The position numbers were made by a program, and so were the translations under genes. Shown piece after piece: positions 34,405 to 43,549 of a stretch of 64,000 nt of DNA. The first letter of the stretch is position 1; the number at the start of each line of letters is the position of its first letter. Location: the NCBI GenBank assembly GCA_964400735.1, contig CAYNVQ010000014.1:11404-75403 (forward strand), given 5' to 3'. The notes under the pieces are model-generated. The model was not told where the DNA came from, searched no databases, and was given only the letters and a program-made list of their open reading frames with translations. The stretch comes from CAYNVQ01 sp964400735. GTDB taxonomy: Bacteria > Acidobacteriota > Aminicenantia > Aminicenantales > Aminicenantaceae.

Positions 34405-37050
34405 TTACTCGTATCGAAGACTCTCGGCAGGGTTTGACATCGCCAATCTGGCTGCATAATAGCTGACTGTCGCAAAGGAGACAAACAGGGCCAAAATAAC
34501 GGAAATCACAAAAGGCCAGATGTCGATGGATGTTCTGTAGGCAAAATCCTTCAGCCAATTCCTCATGATGAAATAGGATAGAGGCGCAGCCATCAAAAAT
34601 CCGATCAAAACGAGTCGGCAGAACTCTCTCGAGAGAAGCAGCAAGATTTCGGGTACAGAGGCCCCAAGCACCTTGCGTATGCCGATTTCTTTGGTCCGCT
34701 GCTCGGTCATGTACGCGCTCAATCCAAACAGTCCGAGACAGCTGATAATTACGGCCAAAGCCGAAAAAATGTTGAGAATTTGGCCCGACCTGAGCTCAGA
34801 CTTATACATGCTTTCAAAACGGTCATCGAGAAAAGAAAAGGCAAAAGGATAACCGGGCAAATATTTGTTCCAAAGCTCTCTGATGGATTCTATTTGTTCC
34901 GAGACATTCTCTGTTTGAAGCCGTACAGCAAAAAATTCCGAACTGGGCTCCAGGTAAAGAGCCAGGGGCATGATGGTTTCTCTCATGGAATCGAAATGAA
35001 AATTTTTAACTACTCCGATTACCGTGAAATACTGGTATTTTCCAGATTTGCTCGAACCGACAACTCCTATCCTTTTTCCTATCGGATTGTCCCAGCCAAG
35101 CATATCCGCAGCCGTTTCATTGATGATGGCTGCTGTGGAATCAGTTGAATATTCCCTGGAAAAATCCCGCCCCTGGATGATATTCATGTTGAAAGTCTTT
35201 ATGAAATCGTGGTCAGCCCTCCAAGCCTGAACCGCAATGAAGCCTTTCTGTTCTTTTTGTCCCTCCGGAAAAATCGAACGGACCCGACGATTGGAAAGGA
35301 CGGGAAGATAGCTGGTTATCGTGGCGGATACGACGTCCGGATTTTGTTTCAGCTCTTCCTTGAAGGCCTCGATTCTCTGTCCCAGGATGAAAGCATCCTG
35401 GATGACCAGGACCTGTTCTTTCTGGAATCCCAGGTCTTTGTTCTGAATATACCTCATCTGATTATGGATGATTAGGGTTCCGATTATGAGAACGATAGAC
35501 GTCAGGAATTGAAAGACCACAAGCGTGCTGCGCAGCCAATGGGTTCTGGATCCACCTATCATCTGCTGTTTCAGAACCGAAACAGGCTTGAAGGACGACA
35601 GGACAAAGGCCGGATAAATCCCCGCAATGATCCCCACGAAAACGATGATAGCGGCTAAAATCAGAATTTGAGAAGGATGGGCAAGAAAATGGATATCGAT
35701 CTCTCTCCCGATGATGGAGTGAAAGGCAGGCTGGAGAAACCGGACGAGCACGAGCGCCACCAACAGCGCCGCCACGCTCATCAACACAGATTCGGTGATG
35801 AACTGAACGATCAACTGCGAGCGGGCCGAACCGACGACCTTTCTGATCCCCACTTCTCTGGCTCTTTTGGCAGAACGGGCTGTGGAAAGATTGATAAAGT
35901 TGATGCTGGCGATCAAGAGACAAAAGAGGGCGATGGCCGAAAAAATGTAGATGTATTTGATGTCACTATTTGGTTCCAGTTCAAAGCCCAAATTCGAGTG
36001 CAAATGAATAGAGGTCAGGGGCTGGAGAAAATATTCCCATTTCGTTCCGCTCTCCTTGAGCTGGGCGTAGACTTTTCCGGTGAAGGTTTTGAATTCCTGG
36101 TCGCAATATTTTTCGACCATTGCCGGAAATTTGGCCTCCAGTGCATCCGGGTCCGCCCCCTTCCCTAACAAGAGGTAAGTGTATACATCCAGGCTTGTCC
36201 ACTCCATCACCAATCTTTTCTCCACACTGACCATAGAGCCGATAAAACTCCAATGAAAGTGAGAGTAGCTGGGAATATCCTGGAAAACGCCCGTGACTTG
36301 AAAATCGATGCTGTTATCCAGGTTGAGCGTTTTTCCCACAGGATCGTCGCCGCCGAAATATTTTTTGGCTGTGGTTTGGCTGATGATGAGTGTGTTCGAC
36401 GCGCTGAGAGCTGTTTGAGGATCTCCCTCTAGCAGCGGAATCGAAAAAATATCCAATACATTTGCATCGGCAAAGATAAAATCGGTCTCCTTATACGTTT
36501 TATCGCCACAGCGGATATACCAGTTTCCACCGGTTTTGAGCCTGACAGCATCCTCGACTTCAGGAAAATCGTCAACCATGGCTTGAGCTGTTGGCGCCCC
36601 CACAATAGCCCTCTCTAATTCATTCCCGCCCATTCTGATAGACACGGCAAGACGGTATATTCGGTCGGCCTTTTCATGGTATCGGTCATAGCGTAGCTCG
36701 TGCTGGACATAAAACAGGATAAACAAAACACAGGTGATGCCGACGGCCAAGCCGATGATGTTTATAGCCGAGTAAAGCTTTTGCCGGCGAAGATTTCTCG
36801 AAGCCACCTTGAAATAATTCTGAAACATCATCATTCTCCAGCAGATATAATTTTTTACCGAAAGGACGAAGGAGCGCAGAACAAAAAACCAGAAACGGTA
36901 ACGTCCGCGTCGAATTCCCGATTCCTCAACGAAATCATGAAAAATCTCCTCATAGTCTCCCCTCTTGGCTTCATCGAGCTCCCTCTCGCAGAAACGGATC
37001 ATCCATTCGGCGAATTTAGGAATTCTAGTGGATCGTGTCTTCGGGCTCAT
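34405..37050 (-). CDS. FtsX/MacB-type ABC permease with prefix domain (module 3)
   Basis: This 881-residue paralogue starts with a prefix (IPKFAEWMIRFCERELDE...FWFFVLRSF), then helix 1 (LYSAINIIGLAVGITCVLFIL), an extracytoplasmic MacB-like domain, an FtsX unit with AREVGIRKVVGSARSQL, and a second with RTKEIGIRKVLGASVPEI. The C-terminus is NPAESLRYE. It is coupled to its PadR gene by an ATGA overlap. As with the other modules there is no ATPase partner in sight, so either an ATPase elsewhere is shared or the permease has a non-transport role. Confidence 0.9.
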   Translation of the reverse strand: MSPKTRSTRIPKFAEWMIRFCERELDEAKRGDYEEIFHDFVEESGIRRGRYRFWFFVLRSFVLSVKNYICWRMMMFQNYFKVASRNLRRQKLYSAINIIGLAVGITCVLFILFYVQHELRYDRYHEKADRIYRLAVSIRMGGNELERAIVGAPTAQAMVDDFPEVEDAVRLKTGGNWYIRCGDKTYKETDFIFADANVLDIFSIPLLEGDPQTALSASNTLIISQTTAKKYFGGDDPVGKTLNLDNSIDFQVTGVFQDIPSYSHFHWSFIGSMVSVEKRLVMEWTSLDVYTYLLLGKGADPDALEAKFPAMVEKYCDQEFKTFTGKVYAQLKESGTKWEYFLQPLTSIHLHSNLGFELEPNSDIKYIYIFSAIALFCLLIASINFINLSTARSAKRAREVGIRKVVGSARSQLIVQFITESVLMSVAALLVALVLVRFLQPAFHSIIGREIDIHFLAHPSQILILAAIIVFVGIIAGIYPAFVLSSFKPVSVLKQQMIGGSRTHWLRSTLVVFQFLTSIVLIIGTLIIHNQMRYIQNKDLGFQKEQVLVIQDAFILGQRIEAFKEELKQNPDVVSATITSYLPVLSNRRVRSIFPEGQKEQKGFIAVQAWRADHDFIKTFNMNIIQGRDFSREYSTDSTAAIINETAADMLGWDNPIGKRIGVVGSSKSGKYQYFTVIGVVKNFHFDSMRETIMPLALYLEPSSEFFAVRLQTENVSEQIESIRELWNKYLPGYPFAFSFLDDRFESMYKSELRSGQILNIFSALAVIISCLGLFGLSAYMTEQRTKEIGIRKVLGASVPEILLLLSREFCRLVLIGFLMAAPLSYFIMRNWLKDFAYRTSIDIWPFVISVILALFVSFATVSYYAARLAMSNPAESLRYE

Positions 37051-37376
37051 AACTCGTCTTCAAGATACTCTACAGATAGGCTCTCCCACAAAGATTCCTG
37101 TACTTTTCTGGTCTCGACCAAAGCCTTTATCCCTTCCCGGGTCAGTTTGTACAACCTCTTGCTCCGGCCGCCTCTCTCGGAGATGGGATCACTCAGAGAG
37201 GAAATCAGGTATTTCTTTTTCTCCAGCCTTTCTAGGGGGAGATAGACAGCATTCAGCAGCCATCTCATCCCGGTCATCTCTGTCAGTTTCCTGGCGATGG
37301 TCACGCCATAGGCATTACCCTGAAGCTTCCAGACGGCCAGCAATACCATCTCTTCCTGCCGGGTTAAAAATTTCAT
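37047..37376 (-). CDS. PadR-family transcriptional regulator (module 3)
   Basis: This 109-residue winged-helix protein has EEMVLLAVWKLQGNAYGVTIARKLTE, LNAVYLPLERLEKKKYL and KRLYKLTREGIKAL, the three landmark segments of PadR. GATGAGG precedes the ATG at 37376. It has its own strong promoter (37408-37436) and an ATGA join to the permease. Of the four PadR proteins it is closest in layout to module 4 (both start MKFL and then T/S-RQEE). Confidence 0.92.
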   Translation of the reverse strand: MKFLTRQEEMVLLAVWKLQGNAYGVTIARKLTEMTGMRWLLNAVYLPLERLEKKKYLISSLSDPISERGGRSKRLYKLTREGIKALVETRKVQESLWESLSVEYLEDEL

Positions 37377-37407
37377 TAAAGCCTCATCTCTTTTTGATTT
37401 CTCTATA

Positions 37408-37436
37408 ATTGTAAGACTAATTGCGCTTCATGTCAA
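37408..37436 (-). promoter_or_regulatory. Promoter of PadR module 3
   Basis: On the minus strand TTGACA (37431-37436) and TACAAT (37408-37413) are 17 bases apart, close to consensus. The transcript would start near 37401, leaving a leader of about 25 bases. I see no strong dyad here comparable to that of module 2. Confidence 0.7.
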
Positions 37437-37487
37437 GAATTATTTGTCTATAATTTAAAGAAAAATTAAAATATTAATCTTTTTTTA

Positions 37488-37526
37488 CAAAAAAAAGGAC
37501 AGCCCCCTTACGAAGAGGGCTGTCCC
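37488..37526 (-). terminator. Rho-independent terminator of the VWA gene
   Basis: On the minus strand the stem GGACAGCCC/GGGCTGTCC (37517-37525 with 37497-37505) encloses an 11-base loop and is followed by a run of eight T. It starts 15 bases after the VWA gene stop. This is the clearest intrinsic terminator of the window. Confidence 0.88.
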
Positions 37527-37540
37527 TTGGTGAAAGGAGG

Positions 37541-39493
37541 TTAGTTATCTTTGGAGCGGAGGCTGTCCAACAGGCCGCACTTTTCGACCAGTTGGATGAA
37601 TTCGGCACGGTAGCCGAATACATCGTCGCCTTTGCTCTCTCGGGCTAAATTCAAAACACTATCGTAGGTTGTTTTTCCTTTGAACTCGGAATCGCGAAGC
37701 AGCATACCGAAACCCGCCACTGCCGCCGAAAACTTGAAGTTGTCCGAAGTCTTGGCCAGGACGATATTCCTGTCCACCAGCGGATGCTCGATCAACTTGC
37801 TCTTTTCGCCGTCCGGCTTTTTGTAGCGAAGCTTGAGGGTCAATAGCTCTTTGCTCTTGAAAGCTTCGGCACTGATCTTGGTGTCCTGGTACCTGAGCTC
37901 ATCCACACCCGGAACCTCCTCGTCCGATCCATAAGGGATGATCTCATACAGGGCGGTTACGGTATGGCCCGCACCCAACTCACCTGCATCCTTGGTGTCA
38001 TCGTCAAAATCCTCTTTTTTCAGCATGCGGTTTTCATAGCCGATAAGCCGGTAGGCCTTGACTTTGGCCGGATTGAACTCTATCTGGAGCTTGACGTCTT
38101 TGGCGATGGTGAAGAGAGTGCCCCGCATGTCATCGACGAAGACCTTCTTGGCCTCCATCAAGTTGTCGATATAGTAATAGTTGCCGTTTCCTTTGTCGGC
38201 CAACTGCTCCATGCGGCCGTCCTTGTAATTGCCCATTCCGAAACCGAGCACGGTGAGAAAAATGCCTTTCTTTCGGTAGTCCTCGATCATCCTCACCAGC
38301 TCCGATGTGCTGGAAACGCCCACGTTGAAGTCACCGTCTGTGGCTAGGATGATGCGGTTGTTTCCCTCCGGGATGAAATTTTCCTCGGCCACCTTGTAGG
38401 CCAGTTTAATTCCAGCCCCGCCTGCGGTCGAGCCGCCGGCCTGAAGCCTGTCGATGGCCGCTATGATCGTTTTATCTTGGCTAGCTTCCGTGGAGGGGAG
38501 CACTAGTCCAGCCGCGCCCGCATAGACCGCGAGCGCCACTCGATCCTTAGGGCCCAACTTTTTGACCAGAAGTTTGAACGCCTGCTGTAAGAGGGGGAGC
38601 TTGTTGGGAGGACTCATGGAGCCGCTGACATCCAGCAGAAACACCAGATTGCTGGGGGGAAGCTTTTTGGACTCAAGCGTTCGACCTTGCAGGCCGATAT
38701 GGACCAGCCGGTGGGATGTGCTCCAGGGGCAGGTGGAGATTTCGGTGGTGATGGAGAAAGGCTCACCGTTTTTGGGCTGAGGGTAATCGTAGTCAAAATA
38801 GTTGATCATCTCCTCGATACGGACAGCGTCCTTGTAGGGAAACTGGTTGTTGTTGATGAACCGGCGGACATTGGCATATGACGCCGTGTCCACATCGATG
38901 GAAAAAGTGGAGAGAGGATTCTGGAGTGCCAGCAAAAACCGGTTTTCGTAGATGCGGTCGTACTCCTCGGTGTTCCAGTCTTGAGGAATCTGGTAGGCAA
39001 AATTGTCTTTTGACCGGTACATTTGTGGTGAGGCAGGTTGTTTTTTTTCGCCTGAAACAGCACTACTCAAAACAACTCCCTGAATGTGTTTGTCTATCAT
39101 TTCCTCTTTGAGCTCTGCCTCTTTCGGTCGAGCAGGGAAAATTTCATTCCCTTCGAAATGAAGAGTGAAATTGACAACCGCTGTTTTGTCGGCCTGGACA
39201 ATGATCCCCATGTCTTTGATCGATTTAAAGCCAGTCATAGACACCCACACATCATAGATCCCGCTGGGAAGATTTAGAAAGGCATAACGGCCCTTCTTAT
39301 CTGTCTTTGTTCTGTAGGTGAGCTGGGTGGCCGTGTTCTCGGCCACAACTTCGATCCCGCAGACAACCACGCCCTTGGCGTCGGTGACGGTGCCTTGAAG
39401 GGATGCAGCGTTTTCCGCCAACATGATCCCCAGAAACAACATCAGCCCGGCGGCAATCCCAATCCCTGTGATTCCTAACCTTGTCTTTTTCAT
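37541..39493 (-). CDS. Exported VWA-domain protein (YfbK-like) with carboxypeptidase-regulatory-like domain
   Basis: The start is the ATG at 39493, behind AGGAGG, giving 650 residues; an upstream ATG at 39556 has no support. A signal segment (ITGIGIAAGLMLFLGIML) precedes a beta-sandwich of the CarboxypepD_reg type (SLQGTVTDAKG...GRYAFLNLPSGIYDVWV). Then come the von Willebrand N-terminal region (ENRFLLALQNPLSTFSIDVD), the VWA domain with MIDAS motif DVSGSMS and TDGDFNVG, and a C-terminal DUF3520-like part. Such proteins bind metal and partners at the cell envelope. It is a single gene with a strong terminator. Confidence 0.92.
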   Translation of the reverse strand: MKKTRLGITGIGIAAGLMLFLGIMLAENAASLQGTVTDAKGVVVCGIEVVAENTATQLTYRTKTDKKGRYAFLNLPSGIYDVWVSMTGFKSIKDMGIIVQADKTAVVNFTLHFEGNEIFPARPKEAELKEEMIDKHIQGVVLSSAVSGEKKQPASPQMYRSKDNFAYQIPQDWNTEEYDRIYENRFLLALQNPLSTFSIDVDTASYANVRRFINNNQFPYKDAVRIEEMINYFDYDYPQPKNGEPFSITTEISTCPWSTSHRLVHIGLQGRTLESKKLPPSNLVFLLDVSGSMSPPNKLPLLQQAFKLLVKKLGPKDRVALAVYAGAAGLVLPSTEASQDKTIIAAIDRLQAGGSTAGGAGIKLAYKVAEENFIPEGNNRIILATDGDFNVGVSSTSELVRMIEDYRKKGIFLTVLGFGMGNYKDGRMEQLADKGNGNYYYIDNLMEAKKVFVDDMRGTLFTIAKDVKLQIEFNPAKVKAYRLIGYENRMLKKEDFDDDTKDAGELGAGHTVTALYEIIPYGSDEEVPGVDELRYQDTKISAEAFKSKELLTLKLRYKKPDGEKSKLIEHPLVDRNIVLAKTSDNFKFSAAVAGFGMLLRDSEFKGKTTYDSVLNLARESKGDDVFGYRAEFIQLVEKCGLLDSLRSKDN

Positions 39494-39754
39494 GTCTTTC
39501 CTCCTGTTTGAATTTTTTGCCTCAACTTTCATCTTCGCCCTCATCCCTATATACAATCCAGTTTAAAAAATTTTCTTTTTTTTTATTGGGGATGGAGCAT
39601 CCTGTCACCTTGTTTACAAATTTAAAGGGTTCTCTTCCATTTTGTGTGGGTAAGATCAAAGGTAAAAGACATCAGGCATGTCAGAAGCGAAATCTGAGGA
39701 CCCCGACCCAACCTACCCCAGCCTTCCCGAATCGTTCTTCGAAGGTAACAATAA

Positions 39755-39842
39755 GGGGACGTTCCATTCAGGGACACTCTATAATTTATTTAAAAAAAGC
39801 CACATCTATGTTACATAGGGTGTCCCCAAATGGGACGTCCCC
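39755..39842. repeat. REP-like 88-bp imperfect palindrome
   Basis: Arms of 28 bases begin GGGGACGTTCCATT and end AATGGGACGTCCCC; they match at 24 positions. The AT-rich centre is about 32 bases. Such GGGGAC-type palindromes are often linked to REP-associated tyrosine transposases, but no such gene is in this window. Confidence 0.65.
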
Positions 39843-39962
39843 ATATTGTCGGCGAGGATGTATTGAGCACGACAACACCAAAGGAGTGGGATTGGGATTA
39901 ACATGACTTAGGTTCCATAGGAATAAGTTTTATTGCGGAGTTCCGCAGCCGCTGAGAAGAAC

Positions 39963-40106
39963 AACAGCGTTTGGAGAAACGCTGTTGGGGGTTCCAAGGG
40001 GGTAGGACCCCTTGGTCGCAGGGCGAAGCCCGAGAAGGGGAGGCAGCGAGTCCGAAGGGCGAGCGTTGGAAGGGGGAAGTCAGTTCCCCCTCCAAGGAGG
40101 TGATGG
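39963..40106. ncRNA. GC-rich multi-hairpin segment, possible structured RNA
   Basis: Four hairpins follow each other: AACAGCGTTT/AAACGCTGTT (39963-39986), CCAAGGGG/CCCCTTGG (39994-40015), GGGC/GCCC (40021-40031) and TTGGAAGGGGGAA paired with TTCCCCCTCCAA (40066-40095). The segment is missing from the related element at 9732, so it is a separate insertion. It reminds me of HEARO/omega-RNA-like sequences of IscB elements; no IscB gene is near. Assignment is speculative. Confidence 0.35.
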
Positions 40107-40407
40107 AATGGCGTTAAAAATCCGAACTGGAGCGGAGGACATGCTTGGTGGATTAAAAAACGGTACCCACACAAAATGGAAGAGAACCATTTAAAGTAAT
40201 TCCCCTACCTTTTTGAAATCGGAACAAATTGGGACAAAGAGCATGGAATCGGACCAAAAACTTTCTCAAAAACACTCTGTCTATACATTTATACAATGGA
40301 ATGATAGGTTTGAGAATTGCATAAATTCAAAAAGGATGCTAAAGATTATCTGTTCTTTGTAAACTTTGACGATAACAGTCGAGGACAAAGCCTAATACGA
40401 GGAACCG

Positions 40408-41355
40408 ATGGAGAGGACAAAAACGAAAAAGGAATGGCTGGCGCTTGAAACCTCCATGGAGAAAGAGCTGCCCGAATATTGGGGTGGGGATTGGGGATGC
40501 GACTCAGAGGTGGGGACCTTGAAGGCCGTGTTGTTGCGGCGTCCGGGAAAAGAGATCGAGCTGGTGAAAGATCCAGAAAAATACAGATGGCTGGATATCA
40601 TGGATCCTGAAAAAGCAAGAGGACAGCATGATGCCCTCTCAGAACTTTATCGTTCGCAGGGTGTCGTCGTTCACTATGTCGAGAATATGCGGGTCGATAG
40701 GCCCAATGCCCTTTTCATGAGGGACAACGTGCTGATGACTCCCCAGGGTGCCATTGTGGGAAGACAGGCTATGGCCTGCCGGCGCGGTGAAGAGAGGTAT
40801 GCGGCAGAAAGTCTGGCTCTGCTTGGCGTCCCGATCGTCAGGACCATCTCGGGGCATGGGATATTCGAGACCGCCTGCTGCCTGTGGATCGATGCGGGAA
40901 GCGTCATCATAGGCACGGGAAACAGGTCCAATCGGGAAGGAGCCAGGCAAGTCGAACAGGCGCTGCAATCCATGGGGGTCGAATATTTTTATCAGATGCA
41001 AATCCCCTACGGCTATGCCCACATCGACAGCATCATCAGCTTTGTCGACAAAAAAAGGGCCGTGATCGACCCGGCCCGCCTTCCATGGGATGTGTGGATG
41101 GCTTTGAAAAAGAGGGGATTCAAACTGCTCGAAGCCCCTTCTTCCAAGGAAACAAGCGGGCTGGCCCTGAATTTTGTCGCGCTCTCTCCGGGATCGGTCG
41201 TGATGTCATCAGGCTTTCCCGAAACGAAAAAATTCCTCCATGACCATGATATCGAAGTCAGCGAAGTGGATATTTCCGAACTTCGAAAAGCGTGGGGGTC
41301 GATCCACTGCATGACTGCCATCCTCAAGCGGGAACCTATCGGTCGTCTTGAATAG
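40408..41355 (+). CDS. Amidinotransferase/dimethylargininase-family protein
   Basis: This 315-residue protein belongs to the pentein fold of guanidino-group enzymes: the catalytic Cys301 lies in GSIHCMT near the C-terminus, His205 in YAHIDS, and FMRDNVLMTPQGAIVGRQAM and GHGIFETACCLW give the other conserved loops. Family members hydrolyse or transfer amidino groups of arginine or its derivatives (DDAH, arginine deiminase, glycine amidinotransferase). No signal peptide, so it is cytoplasmic. GAGG lies seven bases before the ATG. It is convergent with the S9 peptidase gene. The exact substrate is open. Confidence 0.88.
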   Translation: MERTKTKKEWLALETSMEKELPEYWGGDWGCDSEVGTLKAVLLRRPGKEIELVKDPEKYRWLDIMDPEKARGQHDALSELYRSQGVVVHYVENMRVDRPNALFMRDNVLMTPQGAIVGRQAMACRRGEERYAAESLALLGVPIVRTISGHGIFETACCLWIDAGSVIIGTGNRSNREGARQVEQALQSMGVEYFYQMQIPYGYAHIDSIISFVDKKRAVIDPARLPWDVWMALKKRGFKLLEAPSSKETSGLALNFVALSPGSVVMSSGFPETKKFLHDHDIEVSEVDISELRKAWGSIHCMTAILKREPIGRLE

Positions 41356-41371
41356 GATTCTTTTTCCGCTG

Positions 41372-43387
41372 TTATTTTTTTTCCTTTTCTTCCTCGACTG
41401 TGATGGGCATTTCGACATCTTCATTCCAGATGTGCTTGGCGAACCACAGCCAGTTGTGCCACTGGGCGGCGAGCTGTTCCTTTGGCCGGGATATACCGTG
41501 CCCGAAATCCTTGTAGACGATCAATTTTACTTCGACACCTTCATCCTGGAGACCCTGGAAGAGTTCATAAGCGTTGGGAATGGGCACCCGGCGGTCGAAT
41601 TCTCCGTGCTGGATCAAGGTGGGGGTGCTGGCCTTTTTGATGTTGGTCATGGGCGAAGTCTTGAGATAGATATTCATGTCGTCCCAGGGTGTGGCCTGCA
41701 GGTAGTGCCTGGTAAAGGGATGGATATCCGTGTTGACATAATAGGTCACCCAGTTGGATATTCCGGCACCCACCGATATGGCTTTGAACTTTTTCGAATT
41801 GGTGGTAAGAAAGGCTGAAATGTATCCCCCCTGGCTCCAACCCATGGCGCCCACCCGGTCAGGATCGACCATCCCCTTGTTGATGAGGTAATCGACGCCT
41901 GATTCCACATCCCACATGTCTCCCACTCCCAGATTTCGGACATTCAGGGATCGGAATTTTTCCCCATAACCTGTCGAGCCGCGGTAGTTCGGCTGGAGGA
42001 TCAGCGCTCCCTTGTTCAACCACTGGAGATAGGGATAAACCCCGCCCGCTACAAGAACAGGACGCGAAATGGATGCCGGTCCGCCATGGATGATGACCAG
42101 AAGAGGGTATTTAGTCTGAGGTGAATAATTTTCGGGTTTCCATAAGATCCCTTCGATCATGATTCCGTCCTTGCTCTTCCACTGGATGATCTCCCTGGAA
42201 CCGGTGTTCCATTCCGCTACCTGTCGGGTCATGGTGGTGATTCTTACTGGGTTGGAGGATTCGAGAGTCGAACGGAAAATTTCCGGGAGGGAATTTCTGT
42301 CATACCCGGTAAAAGCGATCGTATTGCCGTCATTGGCTATGCTCACCCCATAGATATTTTCCGGTGAATCGATGACTTTTTTTGTCTGTCGGCTCGACGG
42401 ATCGAGCAGATACAGCCGTCGGAATGTTTTTTCCGAAGCTTCAAGATAGATGCCCGCTTCCTTCCAATCCACCATATAGGGATCCTCGTCAAAGGATTCA
42501 GTAAGAACCGCGATCTCTCCTCCCTCAGCCGGAATTTTGGCCAGCTCGCCGTTGACGTAGTAGCGATCGTCTCCCATGCCAGTATTGAACGCTATCCATC
42601 GACCATCAGGCGACCACCTGGGACCGCCATCAGGTCCCGGCTGCGTCACCAAAGGGATTATTTTCCCGGACTCGATATCAATGACCGAGATGTCTGATTT
42701 CGAGTAGGAATTGATCAAAGGATCGGGTCTGTGGTCAAATGCGATCTTCTTGCCGTCCGGAGACCATCGGAAACTGCCCACTGTAAATTTTTCTCCCGAT
42801 GTCAATTGTTTCGCTTCTGGAGTTTTGCCGGGATCCACCTCGACCATCCAAAGATGAGTCATCCGGTATTCAGCGTCTTCGACTTCGAAACGCCCGTATT
42901 GTTTCTCGCGCGCCTCCGATTGTTTGCTTTTGGGCTCGGTCGCCGTGAACGCAATGTGCTTGCTGTCTGGAGACCAGAGGTAGGAGTTGACCCCTTGCTT
43001 GTGGTCTGTCAAAGGGAAAGCTTCTCCACCATCCAGGCGGATGAGAAAAATTTGGGTTTCATCACCCCGCTTGGATGTGAAAGAAATCCATTCCTCATCG
43101 GGAGACCAGGAGGGATTATAGCTGCTGCCTTCACTCGTACGGGTTAATTGAAAGGGTTCGGAACCATTCCGGCTGAGCCATATCTCTGTATCATAGCTGT
43201 TTTTCTCCCAATCGGGCTGACGCAAGGTGAAAAGGACATGTTTCCCGCAGGGAGAGATCTCCGGAGTTCCCACATATTTCAAACTCAAAACATCCTTGAA
43301 TGCGGGGTCAGGTTTTTCATTTGCCCGCATGCCGGAAGATAAAGCCAGAACAAAGACAAATAGGATTATTCCCAGATTTTTTTTCAT
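41372..43387 (-). CDS. Exported prolyl-oligopeptidase-family S9 peptidase
   Basis: A signal peptide (LGIILFVFVLALSSGMRAN) is followed by a beta-propeller with repeated WSPDxKxIAF strands (residues 40-400) and a C-terminal alpha/beta-hydrolase domain. The nucleophile is Ser518 in GWSQGG, the Asp is in HGEFDRRVPIPNA, and the His is in FGHGIS. This is the acylaminoacyl-peptidase/DPP-like branch of S9; it removes acylated or dipeptidyl ends from peptides in the periplasm. GGAGG precedes the ATG. A 57-bp palindromic repeat lies upstream, at 43480. Confidence 0.93.
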   Translation of the reverse strand: MKKNLGIILFVFVLALSSGMRANEKPDPAFKDVLSLKYVGTPEISPCGKHVLFTLRQPDWEKNSYDTEIWLSRNGSEPFQLTRTSEGSSYNPSWSPDEEWISFTSKRGDETQIFLIRLDGGEAFPLTDHKQGVNSYLWSPDSKHIAFTATEPKSKQSEAREKQYGRFEVEDAEYRMTHLWMVEVDPGKTPEAKQLTSGEKFTVGSFRWSPDGKKIAFDHRPDPLINSYSKSDISVIDIESGKIIPLVTQPGPDGGPRWSPDGRWIAFNTGMGDDRYYVNGELAKIPAEGGEIAVLTESFDEDPYMVDWKEAGIYLEASEKTFRRLYLLDPSSRQTKKVIDSPENIYGVSIANDGNTIAFTGYDRNSLPEIFRSTLESSNPVRITTMTRQVAEWNTGSREIIQWKSKDGIMIEGILWKPENYSPQTKYPLLVIIHGGPASISRPVLVAGGVYPYLQWLNKGALILQPNYRGSTGYGEKFRSLNVRNLGVGDMWDVESGVDYLINKGMVDPDRVGAMGWSQGGYISAFLTTNSKKFKAISVGAGISNWVTYYVNTDIHPFTRHYLQATPWDDMNIYLKTSPMTNIKKASTPTLIQHGEFDRRVPIPNAYELFQGLQDEGVEVKLIVYKDFGHGISRPKEQLAAQWHNWLWFAKHIWNEDVEMPITVEEEKEKK

Positions 43388-43479
43388 ATCGAACCTCCAA
43401 ACATTTCTTCAATCATTCCAATTATTATACCATCGGCAAATATCACACACTCAATGGAAAAGGTCAATTACATTATATT

Positions 43480-43536
43480 GGTGACAGGTAACTAAATTAT
43501 TTTTTCGATAGAATTACTAATTTAGTTACCTGTCAC
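43480..43536. repeat. GGTGACAGG palindrome, copy 1
   Basis: Left arm GGTGACAGGTAACTAAATTA and right arm TAATTTAGTTACCTGTCAC enclose an AT-rich centre of about 18 bases. It lies between the end of permease module 4 and the S9 peptidase start, both on the minus strand. It lacks the final C found in copies 2-5. Confidence 0.9.
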
Positions 43537-43549
43537 TTATATGAAGGGA

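Larger units (their letters stand above)
39621..40195. mobile_element. 575-bp non-coding element with 31-bp inverted ends
   Basis: Arms 39621-39651 and 40165-40195 are inverted repeats of 31 bases with one mismatch (TTTAAA, one base, GGTTCTCTTCC, ATTTTGTGTGGGT). The interior has no ORF of note but holds a REP-like palindrome (39755-39842) and a GC-rich hairpin cluster (39963-40106). A degenerate, shorter relative lies at 9732-9952. The element fills most of the 914-base gap between the VWA and amidinotransferase genes. Confidence 0.7.

Noticed and set aside
39601..39609. CCTGTCACC resembling one arm of the 58-bp palindrome
   Set aside because: Only nine bases match and no partner arm is near.
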